Of a stretch of DNA of 64,000 bases, positions 17,059 through 24,569 are shown in pieces. Numbering within the stretch: position 1 is the first letter of the stretch; each line of letters opens with the position of its first letter. The translations under genes and the position numbers were made by a program. This DNA is from JACMJL01 sp963791805 (GTDB lineage Bacteria > Bacillota > Clostridia > Clostridiales > Clostridiaceae), in NCBI GenBank assembly GCA_963791805.1, contig CAWBTU010000004.1, positions 558,001 to 622,000 on the forward strand, in the 5' to 3' direction. The notes under the pieces are model-generated. The model was not told the DNA's origin and did not search any database. It worked only from the letters and a program-made list of their open reading frames with translations.

Positions 17059-17985
17059 CTAGTGGTTTAATGGAATTTTAAGAACCTCCCCAGTTATAAT
17101 TTGGTTTTCATTTTGTATATTATTAGCTTCTTTAATCAAATTAAATTTTTCCGTATCTTTATAATATTCTAAACTAATTGTTCTTAAAGTATCTCCATTT
17201 TTTACCGTATACATTACAAAATTTTCTTTAATTAGTTCCGGAGAATTAGTAGTCACTTCTGCTAAAACATCTTGCCATTTAGCACCTTTTGTTTCCACAT
17301 TTCCTTCATTTGCTAGAGGTCTTAGCGCTAATTTAATATTTCCAACATCTTCAGTTAACACTAACTTTTCAATGTCTAAAACAGGTACAGATAATGTAAT
17401 TAAATAAGTTGTAGGTATTTTCTCGTTTGCATCTTTAGGATTATCCTGCCTACTTATTTGCTTATCAATAGCCAAAACTTGAATGTTTTCCATAATTATT
17501 TTTGAAGTATCCGGTCTAACTGTTACATCTAATTCTTTTTTTTCAGGAAAGGTGCCAATTATATCAACACAATCCCCTACCTTCAGTAAATCAGAAACTG
17601 CTGATGCTCCTGTAACATTAATAGATATAGCTCTATGATTACTATCTATATTGGCACTAATCTCATTTCCATTCTTATTTAAAAAATTTTCATCACGAAA
17701 ACCCTCATTTTTCAAAATAGTATTTTTTGAATATTTACCAATAATTTTAGATGAATCTCTTATATAATCCTTGAAAATAGAATTATTAGGAACTTGAATC
17801 TGCTGTGTCATTTTTTTTTGAATAATAGTTCTTGCAGGTATGTTTTCATTTGCCACTATAATTGATATGGTATCTGTAGCCTGTTTTTTATTTTTAAAGG
17901 ATTGTAGATAAGTAACTACAGCTATGGTAGATATTAAAGCTAAAAAGAACGATATTAATATTAATTTTTTACCTATATTTTTCAT
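17059..17985 (-). CDS. cpaB: Flp pilus assembly protein CpaB/RcpC with C-terminal LysM domain
   Basis: A 308-residue protein with an N-terminal membrane helix (about 8-27), a SAF domain (VANENIPARTIIQKKM) and the RcpC/CpaB region AISINVTGASAVSDLLKVGDCVDIIGTF. The last 50 residues (YTVKNGDTLRTISLEYYKD) form a LysM peptidoglycan-binding domain. Gram-positives lack the outer-membrane secretin that CpaB contacts in proteobacteria, so the LysM plausibly anchors the extracellular part in the wall; that is my inference. Confidence 0.88.
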   Translation of the reverse strand: MKNIGKKLILISFFLALISTIAVVTYLQSFKNKKQATDTISIIVANENIPARTIIQKKMTQQIQVPNNSIFKDYIRDSSKIIGKYSKNTILKNEGFRDENFLNKNGNEISANIDSNHRAISINVTGASAVSDLLKVGDCVDIIGTFPEKKELDVTVRPDTSKIIMENIQVLAIDKQISRQDNPKDANEKIPTTYLITLSVPVLDIEKLVLTEDVGNIKLALRPLANEGNVETKGAKWQDVLAEVTTNSPELIKENFVMYTVKNGDTLRTISLEYYKDTEKFNLIKEANNIQNENQIITGEVLKIPLNH

Positions 17986-17995
17986 GATTTCACCT

Positions 17996-18889
17996 CTATT
18001 TCACAAGTTTTACTCCATATAATCCTGTATCTTTTAAGGTCATATCAATTTCTCCTTTTGCTACAAACTTTACAAATCTTCCACTGATCTCAATTTTACC
18101 TGATATGCCTACAACATCTTCAACAAAAAACTCAGCAAATCCTACAATTAACACTTCTTTTCTTCCATTAACATCTAACGAGTCAATAATGGGAATAGTC
18201 CATAATCGAATTGATTCTCTTGTGAAATTACTAAAATTACTCTGTTCAGAGCTAATATAGTTTTTAATTGAGTTAGCAGCTCCTGCCATATTACCTGGCT
18301 CAGTTGAAACATAATCTCCCACAGATAAGGTGCCAGCATATCCATAAAGTGCATTTGCTCTAAAAGTATTTGCGCCGCTTCCTCCCAGAGCTACTGCACC
18401 ATAATTTCCACTTTCACCATCCCCAGCTTCTTCTTTAAGTGTTACTATCTGTCCATATGAAAAATTATAAAAAACTACTGCAAATGGTCTAATTCCGCCA
18501 TTTACTACTTTTATAGGTCCTATTTGAGCCTTACTACTAAAGCTTACATTACTACTATTAATTCCAATTATAGGAGCAAATATGTGTTTTACATTACTAA
18601 CATCATCTATTTCAATACTTTTATTATCAGCACTAATTCCAATTACAGCTCTGCTTGTATCTACATTGTTTTTCTGCAAAAATTCCAATGCAACAGCCCT
18701 AGCATTTGTTGGGTTTTGTGGCAATTCAAGAGCTGCAGCTAGTACCGCAGAATCAATTGCATCTGTTAACCTTGTTTTTTCAATATAAACTAAGCCGATA
18801 TCCACTACATAAGCTGTAAATCCAAACATTGCTCCGATTATCAAGCATACAATTATTGCAACGTTTCCTTTTTTATTTAACTTTCTCAT
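17996..18889 (-). CDS. TadG-like pilus assembly protein
   Basis: A 297-residue protein with the short basic leader MRKLNKKG followed by a membrane helix (NVAIIVCLIIGAMFGFTAYV) and VDIGLVYIEKTRLTDAIDSAVLAAAL, the N-terminal signature of TadG-like proteins. The remainder is extracellular and poorly conserved, rich in Gly and Ser (GSGANTFRANALYGYAG). Gly8 resembles a prepilin site, but Glu at +5 is missing, so processing by the peptidase is uncertain. It lies 12 bp after tadE and 10 bp before cpaB. Confidence 0.8.
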   Translation of the reverse strand: MRKLNKKGNVAIIVCLIIGAMFGFTAYVVDIGLVYIEKTRLTDAIDSAVLAAALELPQNPTNARAVALEFLQKNNVDTSRAVIGISADNKSIEIDDVSNVKHIFAPIIGINSSNVSFSSKAQIGPIKVVNGGIRPFAVVFYNFSYGQIVTLKEEAGDGESGNYGAVALGGSGANTFRANALYGYAGTLSVGDYVSTEPGNMAGAANSIKNYISSEQSNFSNFTRESIRLWTIPIIDSLDVNGRKEVLIVGFAEFFVEDVVGISGKIEISGRFVKFVAKGEIDMTLKDTGLYGVKLVK

Positions 18890-18901
18890 TTAATTCACCA
18901 C

Positions 18902-19291
18902 TCATTCAATTCTCATTGTGGTCTGAGCTTTTAGTACAACCACATTATGTAGCATTGCACTAATAATAGGTACAGTTAAATGGTAATTATAGCTTACACT
19001 TACTGTTAAAGTTTCTCCGGAATTTCTATTTAACTCATCAGGTGTTACATTAACTGTTAAATTTTCAGGTGATAAACTTGATGAAATTGAAATTATCAAA
19101 TTGTTTATTTCTGCATTGGACCCGCCTACAATTCCAAGCCTTGCACCTTCTCTTGCCGAATTTTGTATGGTAAGATACGCATTTAACATCATCCCAAATT
19201 GAGCTATTCCCATCACTAAAAGTAACAATATGGGAAGAGTGATTGCAAGTTCTACAAGAGCTTGACCTTTTTGATTTTTCTTCATTTTCAT
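18902..19291 (-). CDS. tadE: TadE-family pseudopilin
   Basis: About 129 residues with prepilin leader KKNQKG followed by QALVELAITLPILLLL: Gly at -1, Glu at +5 and a hydrophobic helix, the expected Tad prepilin peptidase site. LTIQNSAREGARLGIVGG is the family signature after the helix. ATG at 19291 is preferred over the GTG seven codons upstream, because AGGGGAG lies between them at proper spacing. It is a minor pilus component. Confidence 0.9.
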   Translation of the reverse strand: MKMKKNQKGQALVELAITLPILLLLVMGIAQFGMMLNAYLTIQNSAREGARLGIVGGSNAEINNLIISISSSLSPENLTVNVTPDELNRNSGETLTVSVSYNYHLTVPIISAMLHNVVVLKAQTTMRIE

Positions 19292-19370
19292 GGCAATCAA
19301 CTCCCCTTTCACATATTATCAGTGTATGTTTATTTTAAATTCAAGTCTGATTAAAATGCCAATTTGTTCA

Positions 19371-19407
19371 AAATGCCCTAATCATAAAACTATTGATTAG
19401 AGCATTT
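19371..19407 (-). terminator. Hairpin after the flp pilin gene, likely partial terminator or 3' stabiliser
   Basis: AAATGCCCTAATCA (19371-19384) pairs with 19394-19407 with one mismatch and a 9-nt loop; a short TTTTG follows on the minus strand. It sits between the pilin and tadE, where a leaky terminator would give more pilin than machinery mRNA. Confidence 0.65.
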
Positions 19408-19428
19408 CATACATGAAGCTATACATTT

Positions 19429-19602
19429 TTATAGTGAATTTGTTATATCAGTAAATTTCTGTGAAATTGCAGGTCCAAGTACTACTAACGCTCCAATTAC
19501 AACTATAGCAATAAGACCAACTAGAAGTGCATATTCTACCATTCCTTGTCCTTCTTCTTCTTTAAAAATTCCAACTACATAATTTTTAAAATTCTTTAAC
19601 AT
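19429..19602 (-). CDS. flp: Flp major pilin precursor (57 residues)
   Basis: A short gene: MLKNFKNYVVGIFKEEEG, then QGMVEYALLVGLIAIVVIGA, then a 20-residue tail ending DITNSL. Cleavage after Gly18 would leave Glu at +5 and Tyr at +6, the exact Flp prepilin signature, giving a mature pilin of about 39 residues. RBS AGGAGGGG is strong. It lies between the two-component genes and tadE and is flanked by hairpins on both sides, so it can be expressed separately from its neighbours. Confidence 0.95.
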   Translation of the reverse strand: MLKNFKNYVVGIFKEEEGQGMVEYALLVGLIAIVVIGALVVLGPAISQKFTDITNSL

Positions 19603-19706
19603 ACTGAACCCCTCCTATAATTTTTGGTTTTCTATACTCTTATTTTAATTCAAACTAGCTTACGATATAAGATTCTGAAAGTCACATTATTCCGTGCTAA
19701 AGGCAT

Positions 19707-19734
19707 AAAAAAATAAGGACTTTAGTCCCTATTT
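19707..19734 (-). terminator. Terminator after the DegU-like regulator
   Basis: On the minus strand AATAGGGAC, loop TAAA and GTCCTTATT are followed by a T run. The stop codon of the regulator (19722-19724) sits in the loop. It separates the regulatory genes from the flp promoter region. Confidence 0.8.
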
Positions 19735-20408
19735 TCTTCCTTATACTTAATTTTATAATATTCTTCTATTGAACTTTGAAAAGCAATTATTGTAGCATGA
19801 ACTCTATCTGGCGCATTAAGTTTTCTAAAAAGTTTTGTTGCATAATTTTTCACTGTTTTTTCAGATATGTATAATTGCTCACCTATTTCCTTATTACTAC
19901 ACCCTCTTGATATTTTTAATAGTACTTCTATTTCTCGTTTAGATAAATCATCCAGTATACTTTTTATTTTTTCGTTATTATCTTTTATATCTAAAAATAG
20001 AGTAGATACTAAGGATTTATCAATATATTTACCCCCTATATATACGGTTCTAATAGCTTCCACAATTTCAGTTCCAGCTGAATCTTTAAGTACATATCCA
20101 TCTGCACCAAAGTTAATTGCTTTATGTATTATTTCTCTATTACTTTCAATTGTAATCACAATAATTTTTATCACGCTGCTTATTTTTTTTGCCTCTTCAA
20201 TGACCTTAATACCATTTAATAAAGGCATATTTAAATCCAGCAATAATACGTCCGGCTTAGCTATATCTAACATTGTTAATACTTTCTCACCATTTTCAGC
20301 TTCACCAACAAGAATTAAATCTTTTTCTAATCCAATTATACTTTTTAGCCCTTGTCTTATAAGAGCATGGTCATCTGCTATCAATACTTTAATTATCTCA
20401 CTACTCAT
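19722..20408 (-). CDS. NarL/DegU-type response regulator in the Tad locus
   Basis: A 228-residue DNA-binding response regulator. Receiver domain: IADDHALIRQG with acidic pair D11-D12, phosphoacceptor D58 in KPDVLLLD, and late Lys in GYVLKDSAGTE. The C-terminal LuxR-type HTH is LSKREIEVLLKISRGCSNKEIGEQLYISEKTVKNY. Its start overlaps the kinase 3' end by 8 bp, so the two are translationally coupled. As it is embedded in the pilus locus just before flp, it probably controls pilin transcription. Confidence 0.9.
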   Translation of the reverse strand: MSSEIIKVLIADDHALIRQGLKSIIGLEKDLILVGEAENGEKVLTMLDIAKPDVLLLDLNMPLLNGIKVIEEAKKISSVIKIIVITIESNREIIHKAINFGADGYVLKDSAGTEIVEAIRTVYIGGKYIDKSLVSTLFLDIKDNNEKIKSILDDLSKREIEVLLKISRGCSNKEIGEQLYISEKTVKNYATKLFRKLNAPDRVHATIIAFQSSIEEYYKIKYKEENRD

Positions 20409-21570
20409 CTTTAATCACCTCTCGATTAATTGGAAGTTTGATTTTATAGGTAGTTCCAGTTTTTTTAGATGACTCAATATGAATTTCTCCTTGCAATTGA
20501 TTTACTCTATCTAATATTCCAATTAGACCATAGGAGGAACTTTTTGTTCTTACCCTCATTAAAGTTTCTTCTACATCAAAACCCTCACCGTCATCATAAA
20601 TTATTAACATCAAATATTTTGTTCCAAAATCTAGTCGAATTAATGCATGTTTTGCATTTGAATGTTTCTTAACATTATTAAAAGTTTCTTGAATAATTCG
20701 GTAAACTGCAACTTGAATAATAGATTCTATTTCTGCTTTTAAAGGTTTTAATTTTAATTCAATCTCTATACCCGTCTCTTCACTAATAACTTTAATTATT
20801 TGCTCAATCGTCTGATTAAGGCCTAGATCATCAAGTGTCATTGGTCTTAGATCAAAAATAATATTTCTTACTTCCTTTAATGCTACCTTTACATTTTCTT
20901 TTAAATCTGCTAATTCTTTAAAACCTTCCTCTAAATCATTTTCAAGAACTTTTTTGCAAATATCCACTTTCATAATTACATTAGCCATATGCTGTGCTGG
21001 TCCATCATGAATATCTCTTGCAATTCTCTTTCTCTCATTTTCTTGAGCTTCTAATATTTTTATTCCCATAAACATTTGTGAATTTTTATCTTCACACTCT
21101 AAAGCTGGGCGAATATCGCCATCTAGATATCCTAATGCTATACTTACTTGATTTATAACTTTTTCAGCACTTTCTACATTTGACAGTGATCTTTTCAAAT
21201 CCATTTCTAAATGATTTCGTTTTTCTTTTAAAACTTTTTCTTCATTTTTCTTAGTAAAAAACTTTATTCTTATATCTGCTGCTGTTTCATAAACAGACTT
21301 TACTTCTTCTTCGCTGTGATCCTTAAAATTTTTAGATACCTCTACCAATTTTTGCCTCATTACTTTATCTTGTTTTTCAAGCTCATCCACTTCACTTATA
21401 ACTTTATAAGTTTCATCTATTATCTTAGCTAATTCTATTTTTAAGTTTTCATATTCACTTCTTATATTATCCACAATATTAAGAATTTGATTTCTACTTG
21501 AATCAATTTCTACTATTGTTTTCTTAATAATTTCGCTAATTTCACTTATATTAATTCCCCTATTTATCAT
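20401..21570 (-). CDS. DegS-like cytoplasmic sensor histidine kinase
   Basis: A 389-residue soluble kinase with no membrane segment. Residues 1-165 are a long coiled coil like the DegS sensor domain. HisKA_3 has the phosphorylated His188 in ARDIHDGPAQH, and the HATPase_c domain has VYRIIQETFNNVKKHSNA and DDGEGFD with SSYGLIGILDRV. It phosphorylates the adjacent DegU-like regulator. The input is unknown, but being cytoplasmic it senses an internal state or a protein partner. Confidence 0.9.
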   Translation of the reverse strand: MINRGINISEISEIIKKTIVEIDSSRNQILNIVDNIRSEYENLKIELAKIIDETYKVISEVDELEKQDKVMRQKLVEVSKNFKDHSEEEVKSVYETAADIRIKFFTKKNEEKVLKEKRNHLEMDLKRSLSNVESAEKVINQVSIALGYLDGDIRPALECEDKNSQMFMGIKILEAQENERKRIARDIHDGPAQHMANVIMKVDICKKVLENDLEEGFKELADLKENVKVALKEVRNIIFDLRPMTLDDLGLNQTIEQIIKVISEETGIEIELKLKPLKAEIESIIQVAVYRIIQETFNNVKKHSNAKHALIRLDFGTKYLMLIIYDDGEGFDVEETLMRVRTKSSSYGLIGILDRVNQLQGEIHIESSKKTGTTYKIKLPINREVIKDE

Positions 21571-21676
21571 TTTGAATCACCCTCATTTTAAATAAACAAT
21601 TTTTCCATTACTTTTCTGAAGTTAAATATATAAGTTTATATATCAAAATTATCCCTAATATATTGTTTTAATATCC

Positions 21677-22261
21677 CTATGTAATAAAATGAAAAGTTAC
21701 AAAACAACCAAAAGCTAAAAATGGACCAAAGGGTATATAGTCTTTGCGCCCTTTAATTTTAAAAATTAGAAGAACTAAACTAATTAAAGCTGAAAAAACA
21801 AATGCTAACAATAGTGTTTCAACTACCTTTTGTGGAGTCAAGAATAATCCAAGTGCAAACATCAGCTTCACATCTCCGCCTCCTATAGCCTTAGGTATTA
21901 GTGCTAATAAAAAGAGTATTCCCCCACCTATTAACATTCCTAAAAGAGTATTTATAATTGAAATGTTATCAAATAGTACAAATATGATTCCCACAAATAG
22001 GGTTATGCCTACTAGAATATTCGGAATAATTTTATATTGAAAATCGATAAAAGAAACAACTATTAGAATACTATCTAAAATAACTGCTTTTAAAAAGAAC
22101 TTATTGAACCCAAATTTTGAAAATGAAATAAACACTAATAAACCTGAAATGAAAAAGATACCATACTTTAGAAATGGAATTTTAATTAGAAAAATTCTTT
22201 CTATAATTATATTTAACAAAAACCCTACTAATAAACCAATTATAACAATAATAATAGTCAT
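21677..22261 (-). CDS. cpaA: Type IV prepilin peptidase, CpaA/TadV-like
   Basis: A 194-residue polytopic aspartic protease (A24 family) cleaving Flp and TadE leaders. The two catalytic Asp are in SFIDFQYKIIPN and in GGGDVKLMFALG. About six hydrophobic segments are present, and the N-terminal methylase domain of PilD-type enzymes is absent, as usual for Tad peptidases. It is the first gene of the Tad locus, 106 bp before the kinase gene. Confidence 0.92.
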   Translation of the reverse strand: MTIIIVIIGLLVGFLLNIIIERIFLIKIPFLKYGIFFISGLLVFISFSKFGFNKFFLKAVILDSILIVVSFIDFQYKIIPNILVGITLFVGIIFVLFDNISIINTLLGMLIGGGILFLLALIPKAIGGGDVKLMFALGLFLTPQKVVETLLLAFVFSALISLVLLIFKIKGRKDYIPFGPFLAFGCFVTFHFIT

Positions 22262-22404
22262 ATTATCACCCTTTAATGCATAATTAATTTATATTTAATT
22301 TTATCTTATAGCAATTATTATATACCTTAAGCATAAAAAATTCTATAGATGTAATAGTTCTATGATTAATATATATAAGGCAAGACACTTTTATTATATT
22401 CTGC

Positions 22405-22476
22405 ATACGAAGCGTGACACCCCTCTCTCCTTAGCTTAGTTCTAGGGATGAGGGATGTCACGGGTTATCTTGTCCC
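22405..22476 (+). repeat. Dispersed structured repeat, copy 2
   Basis: CGTGACACCCCTC (22413-22425) and GAGGGATGTCACG (22450-22462) pair with one C-A mismatch around a 24-nt loop; the flank GGGTTATCTTG follows, as in copy 1. It occupies the intergenic gap between the aminotransferase 3' end and the prepilin peptidase gene. The inner loop differs from copy 1 (AGCTTAGTTCTAGGG) and can form CTTAG/CTAGG. Confidence 0.85.
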
Positions 22477-22517
22477 CTATCATTAACTTCTTATTTTTAT
22501 CTTACAAACTAGAGAAA

Positions 22518-22551
22518 CCCCTATCCTAAAACAATGCTTCTAGATAAGGGG
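22518..22551 (-). terminator. Probable terminator after the aminotransferase gene
   Basis: CCCCTATC (22518-22525) pairs with GATAAGGGG (22543-22551) with one bulged base. On the minus strand only a weak TTTCTC follows. It lies 16 bp beyond the aminotransferase stop codon. Confidence 0.5.
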
Positions 22552-22566
22552 ATTTTGGTTTTAATA

Positions 22567-23745
22567 TTATTTATTAATTTTTGTATTGTCTTTCACAAAC
22601 CTCTCTATTCTCTTAATTGCTTCTTGTATTTGCTCCATTGATGATGCATAGCATGCTCTTATATACCCTTCACCACAATCACCAAAAGTGCCTCCAGGTA
22701 CCACCAAAACCTTCTCAGACAATAATAGTTTTTCACAAAACTCATCTGAAGACATTCCTGTAGATTTTATGCATGGAAATACATAAAAAGCACCTTTAGG
22801 TTCAAAGCATTCCAATCCAATCTCTCTAAAACCATTTACAAGAACTCGTCTTCTTCTGTTGTACTCCCTACGCATTTCTTGAACATGATTTTCGCTATTT
22901 TTTAACGCTTCTATTGCTGCATATTGAGCAGTAGTTGGTGCACACATTAATGCATACTGATGTATTTTTTTCATAGCTTCAATTAGTACAGGATGTCCAC
23001 AAGCATATCCCAGTCTCCACCCTGTCATTGCATAAGCTTTTGAGAAACCATTTATTACAACAGTTTTATCCTTCATTTCAGGAAAACTTGCTATAGAAAA
23101 ATGTTCGTCCCCATAAGTTAGTTCCGCATATATTTCATCAGAAATAACTATAATATCTCTATCTTTTAGAACTTCTACTAAAGGTTCTAATTCTTCTTTA
23201 GTCATAATTGCACCAGTAGGATTGTTTGGAAAAGGTATTATAACAACCTTTGTCTTAGGTGTAATTGCATCTTCAAGCTGCTTAGCAGTAAGTTTAAATT
23301 CATTTTCTGCTTTTAAATTAATAACTTTAGAAGTGGCTCCTGTAAAAGCGGTACATCCCTTATATGCTACAAAACTTGGTTCAGGAATAATTACTTCATC
23401 ACCAGGTCCAACTAAAGCTCTTAGTGCGATATCTATTCCTTCACTTCCTCCAACAGTAACAATAACTTGATTCAAGGGATTATATTTCAAATTACATTTT
23501 TTATCCAAATACTTAGAAATTTCCTCACGTAGCTCAACAAAGCCTGCATTTGAAGAATAATGTGTATGCCCCTTTTCAAGTGAATATATGCCAGCTTCTC
23601 TAATATTCCAAGGCGTAACAAAGTCTGGTTCACCAACACCTAGAGATATAACATCCTTCATCTCATTTATCATATCAAAATATTTTCGAATCCCTGAAGG
23701 AGGCATATCTTTTACATTTTGTAAAATCATATCCTCTATTTTCAT
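22567..23745 (-). CDS. PLP-dependent class I/II aminotransferase
   Basis: A 392-residue fold-type I enzyme. Seen: LGVGEPDFVTPWNIRE near the N-terminus, GGSEGIDIALRALVGPGDEVIIPEP, FPNNPTGAIM, VISDEIYAELTYG and the PLP lysine in GFSKAYAMTGWRLGYACG. The C-terminal YIRACYASSMEQIQEAIKRI holds the substrate carboxylate Arg. It overlaps the Lrp-like gene by 4 bp (ATGA type), so the two are coupled, and both sit under a T-box. That context points to an amino acid, possibly leucine or another aliphatic amino acid; PatA-like or alanine aminotransferase activity is equally possible from sequence. Confidence 0.9.
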   Translation of the reverse strand: MKIEDMILQNVKDMPPSGIRKYFDMINEMKDVISLGVGEPDFVTPWNIREAGIYSLEKGHTHYSSNAGFVELREEISKYLDKKCNLKYNPLNQVIVTVGGSEGIDIALRALVGPGDEVIIPEPSFVAYKGCTAFTGATSKVINLKAENEFKLTAKQLEDAITPKTKVVIIPFPNNPTGAIMTKEELEPLVEVLKDRDIIVISDEIYAELTYGDEHFSIASFPEMKDKTVVINGFSKAYAMTGWRLGYACGHPVLIEAMKKIHQYALMCAPTTAQYAAIEALKNSENHVQEMRREYNRRRRVLVNGFREIGLECFEPKGAFYVFPCIKSTGMSSDEFCEKLLLSEKVLVVPGGTFGDCGEGYIRACYASSMEQIQEAIKRIERFVKDNTKINK

Positions 23746-24221
23746 ATAAATATATCCTCCCTATCGTCTCTTGGTTTTTCTCCAAATATGACGCCTTTAT
23801 CTTTATATTTTTTCAGTACAAAGTGTGTAGATGTACTTAAAACATAATCTTGAACAGCTAGCTTTTCTGCCACAAAAAGAGCTACTTCCTTCATAGTTTT
23901 ACCTTCTATAACAACTGTTAAGTCAAAACCTCCAGACATTAAATAACATGACTGTACTTCTGGAAATCTGTAAATTCTCTCAGCAACTTTATCAAATCCC
24001 TCTCCTCTTTGAGGTGTTACTTTAACTTCAATTAATGCTATTACACTTTCTTTTGCAGTGTGTTCCCAATTTATTAGAGTTGTATATCCTACAATAATGT
24101 TTTGATTTTCACATTTTTCAATGTCACTTTTAACTTGTTCAACAGATTTTCCAGTCATTATGGCTATCTCTTCCGCCGTGTATTTACTGTTCTTTTGTAG
24201 AATTTCAAGTATTTCTTCCAT
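23742..24221 (-). CDS. Lrp/AsnC-family transcriptional regulator
   Basis: A 159-residue protein with an N-terminal winged HTH (EILQKNSKYTAEEIAIMTGKSVEQVKSDIEKCENQNIIVGYTTLINWEH) and a C-terminal RAM/AsnC ligand domain (VIALIEVKVTPQRGEGFDKVAERIYRFPEV, then SGGFDLTVVIEG). It binds small amino-acid effectors. RBS AGGAGGG. It is the first gene of a T-box-controlled operon, followed by the aminotransferase, and may fine-tune the operon by the amino acid that enzyme consumes or makes. Confidence 0.9.
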   Translation of the reverse strand: MEEILEILQKNSKYTAEEIAIMTGKSVEQVKSDIEKCENQNIIVGYTTLINWEHTAKESVIALIEVKVTPQRGEGFDKVAERIYRFPEVQSCYLMSGGFDLTVVIEGKTMKEVALFVAEKLAVQDYVLSTSTHFVLKKYKDKGVIFGEKPRDDREDIFI

Positions 24222-24235
24222 TTAATAACCCTCCT

Positions 24236-24525
24236 AAAAATAAAAAAATACCCCTTAATCCCTGAAAGGGACGAAGAAGTCATTCGCGGTACCACCCTAA
24301 TTAGTGCCAAAGCACTATCTCTACTGGAATATAAAATTCCACCCTCTGTAACGTGAGGATACGTCATTATCTAATATTAGGATCAAATTATCCTAATTTC
24401 TCGATAAGCAATTCAGGGGTTGCTTTTTAAATAGTCCACTACTAACTTTCCACCATCAGCTAGCTCTCTTTAAGTTTTTCTATTTATACTTATCCCTATC
24501 ATCATTTTTAAAGCTTAATATACAT
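24236..24525 (-). promoter_or_regulatory. T-box riboswitch leader of the Lrp-aminotransferase operon
   Basis: On the minus strand the leader has the AGAGAGC box and GGTGGAA of Stem I, a Stem III hairpin (TTAGGAT/ATCCTAA), the T-box core AGGGTGGTACCGCG (near 24283-24296) and a terminator hairpin (ACTTCTT...GTCCC with GGGAT...AAGGGGT) ending in a T run. Uncharged tRNA would bind and prevent termination. The lower Stem I helix GATAAG/CTTATC and the AGTA/GAA loop-E elements place the specifier as UUG (Leu), but the frame is not certain (AUU or UGC are neighbours). A short ORF here is an artefact of the leader. Confidence 0.93.
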
Positions 24526-24532
24526 TTAACCT

Positions 24533-24561
24533 ATTGTAACAAATGTTAAATTATTAATCAA
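24533..24561 (-). promoter_or_regulatory. Promoter of the T-box operon
   Basis: On the minus strand TTGATT (24556-24561) and TACAAT (24533-24538) are separated by 17 bases, directly upstream of the T-box leader. Confidence 0.75.
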
Positions 24562-24569
24562 TAGTTTTT

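Noticed and set aside
19867..20472. 201-codon open frame on the plus strand
   Set aside because: It is antisense to the DegU-like regulator and the end of the kinase; no RBS or family match.
24164..24367. 67-codon open frame overlapping the T-box and Lrp start
   Set aside because: It lies in the T-box core and terminator, whose conservation is explained by RNA structure.
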